Below are positions 12,860 to 23,986 of a DNA stretch of 64,000 nucleotides, piece by piece. The position numbers and the translations under genes are program-made. Source of the DNA: Sipunculus nudus (lineage: Eukaryota > Annelida > Sipuncula > Golfingiida > Sipunculidae). The stretch covers positions 2,880,601 to 2,944,600 of the forward strand of contig CM049319.1 of NCBI GenBank assembly GCA_026874595.1, read 5' to 3'. The notes beneath the pieces were generated by a model. It was not told the origin of the DNA. It made no database searches and saw only the letters and a list, made by a program, of their open reading frames with translations. Each line of letters begins with the position of its first letter. Position 1 is the first letter of the stretch.

Positions 12860-13548
12860 ATAGCTTAGGTGTAAGTATGACATGGTCTCATAAAAACTGT
12901 TAAAAAGCTAAAGTTTTGGCAAATTCCTTTGAATTTCTGAATTAAGAAGCTGAAATCCTTACGTGTGCATGATATGAAAATTAAATCAACAGTGCTTACC
13001 GGAAAAAAACGTGCCATGGCCAAAGTTCGGCAAATTTAAGGTACTGTTTTTATATTTATGCTTAAAATTTAAAATATTTCAGATCTTATTTTGGGTATAC
13101 AACTGAATCTTGATTAAACAAAGTTATATCCCTGAAATAAAGTCTCTAGCTTCAATATTTCTCAAATTGTTGTAAGTAAATATTTTTCCTTTTTTACAAA
13201 CTGCCTTTTTATGGGCCAATAACTTCAAGATATAACACAATACTCACCTAATTTCTAGAAAATATTTGGAAGAATGTTTTGCTTAAATATTATCAAAAAC
13301 AGATCAGTGCTTTTAATATTAGGCAGTCCTGAAGTGTTACAATGAGGTTTTTCCTTAATATCTGGAAGGAACAAAGTCCTAATGACCCATTTTTAGTATG
13401 GTAGGAGAGTTTGGAGACATTTAACTGTATGCCAAATTTGGGATTCATTGGTCCAAATATTTCAAAATGTTCCAGTTTAACGCACAGACAGCCGACAGAC
13501 AAAGAATCATTGCTAACACTCACTTGACTTACAGTCAGCTGAGCAAAA
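12860..13548 (+). repeat. Interspersed repeat family R1, copy b
   Basis: Carries the ordered landmarks of copy a: CGTGCCATGGCCAAAG, GGTATACAACTGAA, TAGGCAGTCCTGAAGTGT, GAGGTTTTTCCTTAAT, TTGGTCCAAAT, and a terminal CTTACAGTCAGCTGAGC. Homology extends leftwards to at least 12150. The minus-strand frame at 13293-13604 lies in this repeat and is not a gene. Confidence 0.75.
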
Positions 13549-16248
13549 CACCTGTCACATAAACCTAGCAGAAATATTGTGGACCTGTCCAAACTCAGAA
13601 CCACTGGTAATAATATGCTTACTTATATGCAAATGACAGGATGACAGATACATATGTATCAATGCAGATCTATATATGGGTAGCAAAATGAAGACTTTTT
13701 CCACCACACTAGTGACATCTGTCAGTGAAAATTTACACTACCATTTCGGGTCTGTCATACAAGCAAAAAAAGAGACTTATCATGCTTTATCTCAAATGAT
13801 GAAGGTAAAAGAATGCTGTCTTAACATTAGAAGTAGGGCCCGGTCTGTGTCTGTGACATGTATTTGCTTTAATTTAACAAAACCCGCGATTCTGACCCAA
13901 AGGACCCAAATCCAGCAGATATCTGTTATGTGCAGTGTGCATGCTTGTGTAAAGTCTATTTCTTTCTTGGTCACAGAGATCTTAGTCAAGGTGACAACAG
14001 TTTCTTCCCTAACTTCCTGTTCTTCATTGAAATTTCCCTAACTTCCCTGGAGGGGAAGAAATACCCATCTTCCCGGAAAAATGCAACCCTGTCAAGGTCC
14101 TCTCCACAAGGGATCACCCCTCCCCCCTCCCATCCTAGAGTGGACGACAGTTCGGTTGATTGGATGATGTAGATGGGGAAAACCCTTGGCTCTTAAAAAA
14201 TAGCTCTTTACCTGGTGCCAACTCCCCAGGGACCTGACAAAAGTCACGTATACATAAAATTGAATGAACATAGCAGATCTACCAGGAAGGGTAGGGCTGG
14301 ATGGTACAGGGATGGTAATTGATAGAACTAACCCAACCTTGATCTTTCTAAAGCTCTGCCGGATTACATGGAACTTTGCACAAACAACTGGAGTGGCTCA
14401 CCATGTAGGAAGAAACTTGATTGTTACTTGTGACTGAACATTAGTAATGAAGCTGAGAACCCTCTGATTAACATGATTATATACTACATATAAAAATTCA
14501 CTCACCACTTCCGGGGTTAAATTTTGTGTGAAATTTACCAGTCAGCACGACCTGCAGTTATAACATTTCACAAGCCCACTGTTATTTGTAGCAATTACTG
14601 CATTAAAAACTGCATATTTCAGTAAAAGATAAAAAGGTGAATGTAATTTTGTTTATGTGGGCTACAAAGATCAAAATAAATTTAAACTTGCATCCTTATG
14701 TCTATATGGGGCAGTTGGTCTTAGTCACAAAATACAATATTGTCTCAGTTTGCCACCAGGGGTCATTACATTCATCTGTTTCAGTTTTCCTTTTCTCGTC
14801 ACCCTTTTTGCAATGCGTCTTTTCATTTTTTACAGGTTGCGGTCTTCCAAACAGGTTTATTAACTGTCTTTCTTTCGTTTTAGTAGCCTGCCTTGCTTTC
14901 AGTTCAGTCTCATGATTGTGTTTAGGTGTTCAGACAGTCAAGGATCATGAGAGAGCACAAACCACAGGTGCTTGCAAAAATTTAAAATGATTATGATTAA
15001 AGTCACATTCTGTCAAGCAATTTTGTTTTTCTTAAGATGATGCTTTATGTGTGTGCCTGAATCTATTCAGCCTGTGACATATTTATTTCTTGCAAAAAAT
15101 GTACTTTCACTGAGAACTGAGAAGGGTACAGGCAACCATATGAAGAAAACTAGACCTTGCAAATAGTCATCATTTGTTGATAAGAAAAAAATCCAAACTG
15201 GCACAGGTTACTGGTCAATATCCTTTTAAAGGAGACCACTTATATCAAGCCTCAGGTAATGGGACGTCGGAAACTAAGAATGCAATATCAGGGTAGGATT
15301 TCTACAGGCCTGCTAGGTCCATTTTGGTGAAACATCTAATATATGCACATGCATATGTATCATAGGCAAAAAATATGAAAAGAAAAATAATCAACTGAAA
15401 TTTCAATGAAGGTGCACTTATTCATGAATAAATCCATTGTGATGCATCATGGCTGAGCTTGAGGTAAACTTGAGGTTTCACAATCCCTTTCCCTTGTTTC
15501 TTTTAAAGAAATTGTTTAAGCTTTAAAGTTCAGTGAAAGAGGCGTGTTGCCATTTATTTATTGGAAGCATCTTTAGTTAAGCTAGCTAAAGACAGGTGGT
15601 GCTGCTGTTACTGACTCATACCAAACACAGCTGGCCGGGCTTGACCTGAGTCATTTAGTGTTGCCATCTCTGTATTACAAAGTAGGTTGATATTCTAGTA
15701 CCAAAGTGAATGCCAGTATTTCATGGTTATTATAGTTTTGGGCATTGCATAACCAGTTTTGTGTCAATATTCCTTTCAGAATGCCAGTGCATTACATTTC
15801 CTGTTTTTGTTAACTTTTGTTTCTATAAATTATGTATAATGTCATGCTAGCCTGTACTGAAGTGAACCAGACTGTGCTTATTAAATACAAGTATATTGTA
15901 AGTGTCCTCACAAAGATGAAAACTAGTGTTGTCACCAAGTTTTGATGATTTTCATGCCATGATCAGACACTTCAAATCATATCATTAATAGGAATGAGCA
16001 AAAGGGACCTGGATAGATATGAGACCAGCATGCAAGCATCATGTTAACATTTCTTGATCCAATGTTTTATTTAATATTGGTATTATATCATCATCTGAAT
16101 CAAGCAATATATTGTGCTGTACATATTTTTTAAAGACTGTCACAATATGATATAAAATTTAAGAGAAATATTCACATTCTAACATGAAATTCCAAATCTG
16201 TTACTGTGTCAAGTTTAAACCAAATGACTTTTTCAGTATAACAAACCT

Positions 16249-16449
16249 CAGAAGCCGATCCAAGGGAGGGCTACAGGGGGTCTGGACCCCCCCCCCCTTT
16301 TCATCGGCCACAATCTTTTTTAAATGGTTTCAGACAAATTTTTGCAGCCTGAACCCCTTTTTTCCAGACTTGGATACCTTGTTTTTAGGTTTTTCATAAG
16401 TCCTCTTTGGTAAGACCACTCCTTTTCCTAAATCCTGGATCCATCCCTG
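16249..16449. mobile_element. GGATCC-TIR MITE, copy 1
   Basis: About 200 bp, from CAGAAGCCGATCCAAGGG to CCTGGATCCATCCCTG, with the family's internal order: a GGGGGTCTGGACCCCCC hairpin, TTTTCATC, a TTTCAGACAAATTT block, GCAGCCTG, and TCCTCTTTGG. It is a diverged member of the family at 27586, 36284 and 47234. No clear target duplication remains here. Confidence 0.85.
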
Positions 16450-17330
16450 ACCTTCAGGTTTATATCCCCCCCCCCCCAGTCCAATTACCTTCATCATCCA
16501 AAGCAACCTGACTGTGACTATGTGACTCTTTCTTGTTGTTTCTGTTGGCTGTATATGTTGGAAGTGTCTAGACAGCTGACATTGCCTATGTACACTTGAA
16601 AATATGTATCACAGGGGTGTATAATTAATTACTGATGCATCAATTTTCCTTTTTGCTAAAGTACAAATTTAAAGCCTTGTTTTATATCAAAGCACAGTTG
16701 TGTATAGCATTTATCATATGCACTTCAATATACTACTATTAATAGACTAGATATGCAATACTTAACAGCAAAAATTAATCAAAGAAAGTCTTATTTGAAT
16801 AATTCTTGCAAAAACTTGATGTCCTTCAATATAAGACAAAAATTAAATATATGTTGCATCTGATTAACATTTGGACACAATGTTAAATGTTTTTCATCTG
16901 TCAGTTAATAAATAAGCAAGGCATTTAATACTATGTTTGATTTCATGAATATAAAAGTAACAAACACATTTATTTTCTGCAATCTATATTTTCCTCTGGA
17001 ATATGTTTTGCATTAACTTTAATGAATATTTTGTTTGAGCCCTGCTACCAACTTAAATGCATATGAACAACGCCTACTGACAACTCAATGTTGTTTACTG
17101 TGTGCATTGCGCCTTGCATGGTAGATTTAGACTCACAAATGATCTAGGTATATAGAACATCTGTTTGTGTGCTTGTAGAACAGCTATTAACCTTCTAAAC
17201 ACATCAACATTACACCTGAGCTATGGAAATTCCAGATGTAACTCCACACTAAGTCCCGTGCCATGACTTGGCTTAAGGTATGATATGCAATTTATCAGCT
17301 GATAAATCAAATAGTACATTTTGCGCTTAC

Positions 17331-17440
17331 CTGTGCAATTGACCTTAGAATGGCACGCCACCGGAATGCATGCAGTGACACTGCACGTCCTGAACGTGAA
17401 GACAAACCGGGACAATTGGAAGTTTAGGAGTTAATCAAGG
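17331..17440 (-). other. Probable 5'UTR exon of the TRAF6-like gene
   Basis: The minus strand ends in AATTGCACAG before GTAAGC, a near-consensus splice donor, preceded by a locally GC- and CpG-richer stretch unlike the surrounding AT-rich DNA. The right boundary is a guess, as no transcription start can be read from sequence. The assignment to TRAF6 rests on strand, the donor and the acceptor at 1335, with no competing exon seen between them. Confidence 0.45.
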
Positions 17441-17830
17441 CAACCTGGCGTATTACGGTCCAGAGTACATTGAATCCAGCCAACAACAGAGCGATCCCCT
17501 TCCTTAACGGAGAGCAAACCGTATCACTAAATTCCCCAGATCGCTTCCTGGTAACTTCATATGTTATTGGCTGAGGCAAGAAGGGGTTTTCCCCAAGCTC
17601 TAACCGCAAATTTAATATAATCAGGCCAATCAACACCGACCCCGGGTACGAAACGTCAGCTTATGTCTCAGTATGGATGTGATCTTGACAGTAACCTGTG
17701 CCACGTGAGTTAAGCGAATGCAGATACATGATTAACTGTTTAATTACAGGTCTCACCTGCCGCCGGTTTGACGTGTCTAGTGCCCACTGACCGCGTTTCT
17801 ACATGTCACGTGACCTGAAAGAGGAACGTG
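17441..17830 (-). promoter_or_regulatory. Promoter-like segment upstream of the TRAF6-like gene
   Basis: Compared with its surroundings this segment is CpG-rich and free of repeats. It contains GGGGTTTTCC at 17583-17592, which fits the NF-kappaB consensus GGGRNYYYCC; two CCAAT boxes (one per strand, near 17565 and 17625); and two CACGTG E-boxes at 17702-17707 and 17807-17812. A long (TA)n tract bounds it at 17904. Direction is assumed from the donor at 17331. Confidence 0.4.
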
Positions 17831-17899
17831 CCGCTGTGCTGGCGTGGTAAATCATACTAGAGAGTATTATGCAGCTATCTGAATGTTATTGTCGAAAGA

Positions 17900-17903
<4 letters not shown>

Positions 17904-17998
<95 letters not shown>
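17904..17998. repeat. (TA)n(GT)n compound microsatellite
   Basis: About 41 TA dinucleotides followed by about six GT. Small frames read across it (17883-18173, both strands) are Tyr-Ile repeats and not genes. Confidence 0.97.
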
Positions 17999-19032
17999 AA
18001 AGGCGGATACGCGGAAGCAGGAGCCTGTCCAGCTTAAACGTAAGACCACTGATAACTCCACTGCATCCGATAACGCTCTCATAGCAACCTTTAAAATTAA
18101 TCGCGTAAAATATCAGAAGCAAATCAAAACAAAAGCAGGAACTTGGCCATGCAGGAGACCTTGAAGGGGCCAAAAACTGATAAATAATATATATATATGT
18201 ATGATAATACGAAGCAAAAGGCCGTTCCCTTCTTTACATTCTCAGTAAAATAAAGATATTAATTCATTTTCAACATTGAAATAAGAGCTTGTACAAATCA
18301 TAGGCCTAACCTTTAATAATTTACAGGGAATTTTCATGGAAGTATAAAGGGCTAGGCTATAATGGAGACGTTCACACGGAACGTTGATTTGTTTCTCATT
18401 ACCTACACAGTGCGCAGTCATAACAATTACTCCCTGCATTTATATCCTTAAAAGTAAGATAAAGAAACGGTTAATTCTATTTTTGAGGAAGTATGGGCTC
18501 TAGACATGCACCTTAGAATATGAAGGCGGGCAATACGGCCGTGAGCTCCATATGACTATGTATTTAAATCCGTAGGGTATTTATAGGAACGGGATTGAAT
18601 TAATTAAGGGATCGAGGCATGCACGCACGCAGACACCGAAACATGTTGTGAGTGAGAGCTTGTTTTTAACATCAAGTGTAATAATATATGTACATCTAAT
18701 TCAACTTATACTGACTATTTTAGTGTTTTACTTTTTATTGATAAAAACGTGACCGTTGGTCGTATTTATATTTATATTGAAACAAACGGGAAAAATGACA
18801 GTTATTAATAGACATACAGGCCTATGTGTAGGCCTATAATGTATATATATATACGATTATATTTGTGTAGGTAATGAGACCATGAGATGTGTTTATGATG
18901 TATAATATCTTATTTTCTAAAACTAATAAACGTAAATGTAAACGTAAATATATATACGGCTGTATTCGAAAGTCTAATGATTTTTCCCCCAATAAATTTA
19001 TGATTGACAATAATAAGGGAATATGGTAAAAA

Positions 19033-19040
<8 letters not shown>

Positions 19041-19088
<48 letters not shown>
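19041..19088. repeat. A-rich run followed by (TA)n microsatellite
   Basis: A poly-A run leads into about 24 TA dinucleotides. Confidence 0.97.
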
Positions 19089-19097
<9 letters not shown>

Positions 19098-20067
19098 ATT
19101 TTCATGTAAAACTTGATACATTTTATTTATTTATACATATATATTTCATGTTTATGGGGTTATTCAATACACCCATTAAAGCAGGTTATTTATATAAACT
19201 CCTTGGTCTGACTAATCCAACCTCATACGGCCATATATATATATACAGATCCCCAGCGGGAACGCCAGAACACGAAACCTTATTACATAAACTTGTATAA
19301 GTTTCCTGAAAGATCAGTTAATAAGCAGAAAAATATAACATGTTTTATAAATGGTTTACACCAGTTCACCTTATCTTTTATAAATAAACTCCCCCATGAG
19401 CTGGCTAAATAGTTCTAGAGGAAAATTTGACTATATATGTTAGGAGATACGGTAGTGCGTGTGCTGTAACATAAAATTGCATGCGTGATACTCACACAAA
19501 TCATAGATTGAAATGTATGTAATATATTATGTGACGTCAAGTTATACCTTACACAGGTTTATAGCTTATCTGTACAGTGCTAGCTGCCAGGCGTCTGTGT
19601 AGAGGCCCTATGTTACATGTGCGGGTGAATCGTCACTAGGACATCTTGAGAGGCGATTCACAGGGTAAAGATATCCTACATGGGTGTAGTCGTTGTTCCG
19701 GATTTCTTCAAAATACAAATACCTGCGATCACCATGAGTTTTGTGAAAATTCCTTCATAATGTAGAATTCACATATAGGTGATAAAAGTGACACAGAAAA
19801 TTCTCCATAATTAATACAGCGGACACGAGTTGAGTATGACGCTATAATATGGCTTTAAGTGCATACGATTTACCGAGAGTGGGAACAGGATTTGAATACA
19901 TAAATCGAGGGAATTGTATTCAGAGACAATTCAATTAATGAACTGCATTTATAACTTTGTGTTTATGACTATTCTGTGACGTTGCCTTGTTTTGTCACGG
20001 TTTTTTAGTTGTTAAACCGTGTACATCCAAACTGCTTCGAGAGAGAGAGTTCAAATGTTCATATAGG

Positions 20068-20069
<2 letters not shown>

Positions 20070-20141
<72 letters not shown>
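20070..20141. repeat. (TA)n microsatellite
   Basis: About 36 TA dinucleotides directly after a TAGGCCTA octamer. Confidence 0.97.
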
Positions 20142-20145
<4 letters not shown>

Positions 20146-21447
20146 ATTTCAAAAGTTTGTCGATCGTATAGAAGCCAGAGTGACAGAAAAACTATAAATT
20201 TCAATCTTTGAAACTACACTTGTGTTTGTAATTAGGCAAAAATACCCAACTGGTGACTGCAATTGCATGCTTCATCCTATTAACACTGATATATACATGT
20301 GACGATATACGTTCTTTCCTAGGCGCGAGGTTTTAATTTGTTGTAGGCTTGGCGTGACGTACCCAGTGTACGGGTGCCTGCATTGACACAGTCCTCTTTA
20401 AATGAAATTAAGAGTCGTCTCGAACAAAAATTCTAGGAACAGAGTCTTATATGAAAATAACTTTAGAATAAGTAATAAACTGCAGGACGCAATGCATGGC
20501 AACAGGCCCGTAACCACTCACGCACGCGCGCGACTTGGCTCGGGCTGCAAATTAAACATCATGATATATATAAAGATTTACATTTTACATTCTGTATGGG
20601 TAAATCATATCTAAGACAATATATTTTAAGCTCAATTGGTTAAAATTATTCTTAACTGTAGAGATGGCCCTTTACTGTCGTTATATATATGTATATATAA
20701 TAGAAAACATCGTTCAACCGTTAGACCCAGATAATAATAAATTAAGATATACCTGCTGAAATCCGGTGAGATCCTGTCAAAAAAAGGCGATACTCTTATA
20801 GCTGGGGACCCCTGAAGGCCAGATTTTTCGTTCAATCTCCGATTTGTGGACAAATAATGGCAGTGGATCGTAACTGGGAACAATTATCAAAAATAGAGTG
20901 TATGGCTCATGTATACGTCTAAATCTGTCGGCAAGAAAATTGATTGGTTCGATTGAAAAAAACAATCGGTTCTTTATGATTGTGAAATTGCACATTGATT
21001 ATTTAGAGTACACTTCCATAAAATAATCCAAAATATATACTGCATGCATTTTCTTTATATATAGCAGCAGTTTCCACCACTGTAAACATGCAGAAGGTGG
21101 TCAAGATGGCAACCTTGAGGGTCTTATAATGCAGTGTCTGTAAATGTGTATTTTTGGTTACAAATTTTATCGTAAAGAAGGGTTATTCACAAAAGTATAT
21201 GTTAATCACATCTCCCGAATACACAGCCTGTGTATTATAACCATCAATACACGACTCGGAAGGCTGGTAAGCTTGTACTGGAGTCGTGACACAAGTCATA
21301 CGCGAGAACCACTGCAACCGTCATCCAACCTATAATTCACCATGCATGCAATACTGTCACCACAGGCGTAGGAAGCAGATCAAAAGCGGAAGGGGCCAAA
21401 TTGATAATTAGGAATTTGAAAAATGTTGGTTGATGCATTATATATCA

Positions 21448-21576
<129 letters not shown>

Positions 21577-22440
21577 GTTTTTTAGCGTTTTTAAAAGTGT
21601 GGGGCATATTCTGCAAATGTAAGCGCCATTAAGGGGGTGAGAGTGGGGAAGGGGGTATCCCCCACAGTATGGAATATTTTGAAAAAAATAAAACATAAAA
21701 TATGCATTTTCAGTGCAGTATTTTGACCAATTTCCTATTTTTAATCGCATGCTGCATCACACAAAATATGATTTAATATTTAATTTTCAGAATCATGTGG
21801 GCCAAATTGATGATATTTATACCCTATTTAGCCTTCGTTAAATCTAAATAAAACTTCAGATCCGTTACTGCGTGGGTTTTTAATTTTACTCAAAACCATA
21901 TAGGTGTACATGATATAATGCACGAAACAAAAAGGCCTACTTGGAGGCAAAGGATATACCATTTTTTCAAACTAACTTGAAGTTTAAGTTGTAATTATCA
22001 AATAAATATTAACATGAACAATGTATATGCAGATAACTGATCTGATGTCAGTCATATTAATTACACATGAAGCAATAAAATAAGGTATATTCCAAAGCAG
22101 ACCTCTCTAACGGTTATCAGTATAAAAATTAACTACGCATATATAAGTATATAGTCTAAATTTCCAACCGTTCTTACTAAAACTAATTGCATTATATTTA
22201 ATTCTCTTATCTGTAAAAATTACACAATAATGATCTATATTACTAAACACACTCAATAAAGAAATGAAGTCAAAGTTGTTTTCACGTGAGCCATGTAGAC
22301 TGAGAAGAAATAAAATGGATTTTCCAAACAATTAATGGAATTTACGTCATTTCACACAGAGAGGTCACGCTGACCTGGACCATTGCATTGGCCAAACAGT
22401 TGGTGGGGGGGGGGGGGGGGGGGCGCCGCCAAAGCTTATG

Positions 22441-22442
<2 letters not shown>

Positions 22443-22490
<48 letters not shown>
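22443..22490. repeat. (TA)n microsatellite
   Basis: About 24 TA dinucleotides, 20 bp downstream of a long G tract. Confidence 0.97.
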
Positions 22491-22492
<2 letters not shown>

Positions 22493-22926
22493 CTAAAGAG
22501 TTTTCCTATAGTTGTCTCACTTTATAATATACTTAGTTATGCCTCCTACGTCTTTGACTCATCCCCGCGCCCACCCACAACCCCACACATAATATACATG
22601 ATACGGGCCAATAGTTTGCTTGGTATTATAAACACAATTCCGAGTAAAATTCATGACACACAATATTCCACACAACACCCATGCATGCACGTATATAGCC
22701 GACATTGAAAGTGAAAGAAATAATCGGATATGCATTGAACTTTCACTTTTATCTCTTTGAAGACTACAGGAGCCGACACAAATTATTAATAATTTTATCC
22801 CTAAGTGGCTTTATGTGGAGGACATGAGCTGAGACTTCGTGTCACAACTTTCATTATGCAATGATAAATTGTTGCCGCAAAGTTATGCCTCATGCACCAG
22901 CTGTTAAACCGCGCTCCAGACAGATG

Positions 22927-23217
22927 TCTTAGGCCCGTTTTCCATGTTAGCTTTTTAACGCGCTTTTCTGCGCGCAGAAAAGTCGAGACAGTTCAAACAA
23001 GTTGAAGCATTTCAATGTACGCTTTTCATCGCGCTTGCATTCATCGCGATGAAAAAAAAAGTCGATTCCTGTTCGACTTTTTTGCTAGTTTTTTCTGAGT
23101 ACAGTAAAAACAGTCAGTACCCCGGATTCAGCGATTCAGTGCACATTCAACATATATTCAGCGTGGTTTGATTTCAAGCACGATGAAATTTCAGCGTACA
23201 TGGAAAACCGGTCTTAG
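22927..23217. mobile_element. MITE with GTTTTCCATGT terminal inverted repeats
   Basis: The left end TCTTAGGCCCGTTTTCCATG is mirrored at the right end, which reads TCTAAGACCGGTTTTCCATG on the minus strand. TCTTAG sits at both outer edges (22927-22932 and 23212-23217) and may be a target duplication. The interior is rich in CGCG and TTTTCATCGCG blocks with local inverted repeats. No frame is present and I cannot assign a superfamily. Confidence 0.7.
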
Positions 23218-23817
23218 AGTGAACAATTAAGTTTTTTTGGTCCAATATCACTGTTGCATGGTATTATTCTTTTCCAAAGGTAAGCAATGTTATTTTTCAA
23301 AATTTAATTGTTTGAAAATTTAAAGCATAACTCCCATAACAAGTGCATGGATAAGCCGAGCTAGCATGATTCATATCTGCCCGGGTCTGCAAAAAGTGTA
23401 TCTCGAAGAAAAGAAGAATATACCAGTTGTACCCCAACGCTTGTGTTTTGATAATTTCACGTATTTTTTTGTAAAAAAAATATTTTTTTTTCTGACACTT
23501 TGAAATTTGACAGATCTCACAATTTACTGTAATCCACATAAATCAGAATTGCAATATTTTCCCTTCGATGATTTCAAATATTGTGGCCATGTAAAAGAGA
23601 CATAATGACGCAAGGATACACATTTGAACTTACGTATGTTATTTAAATATTATATAAAAGCAATATTAAGGCTTTTCTGATTTTCACTCTCTGGTATCAC
23701 GAACATATCCAAGTATCTGGTCAGAGTTTGCTGTGTCATATATGTTAGTAATAAATTTAAGCAGCTTTATTTTCTGTTAGATACATGTATTTACAGTTAT
23801 AGGCTTTTTAGCAAGGA

Positions 23818-23879
<62 letters not shown>

Positions 23880-23986
23880 GCACATTGATACAACGTTTGA
23901 TTTTACAAATCTTGTAGGCCTACATGGCGAGCTCTTAGCGTGTTTCCATGTGAGAATTGTCAGAAGCCTGCATCGTAGACACATTA
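23218..23986. other. Intergenic AT-rich DNA
   Basis: No gene or RNA recognised. Contains the (TA)n tract at 23820-23878 and a TAGGCCTA octamer at 23915. Confidence 0.6.
23820..23878. repeat. (TA)n microsatellite
   Basis: About 29 TA dinucleotides. Confidence 0.97.

Larger units (their letters stand above)
1335..17330 (-). other. Probable first intron of the TRAF6-like gene (about 16 kb)
   Basis: On the minus strand, a donor CACAG|GTAAGC at 17331/17330 and an acceptor ctttccag|TTGCC at 1335/1334 would join a 5'UTR exon to the coding exon with 27 nt of leader before the ATG. The sites are good but the pairing is inferred. I see no convincing exon within it. Besides repeats listed separately it holds plain AT-rich DNA: 1340-2480, 2542-3748, 4439-5530, 5580-8400, 9712-10780, 11230-12860 and 13549-16248. 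A GTGTCTAACACACCTG-type block near 1.6 kb recurs diverged near 2.3 kb, suggesting an old interspersed repeat. Confidence 0.5.

Noticed and set aside
13676-14041. 121-residue plus frame
   Set aside because: No recognisable domain, overlapping open frames on both strands, and no splice sites of quality.
17883-18173. Tyr-Ile repeat frames across (TA)n tracts (also near 19.0, 20.0, 21.5 kb)
   Set aside because: Microsatellite translation only.
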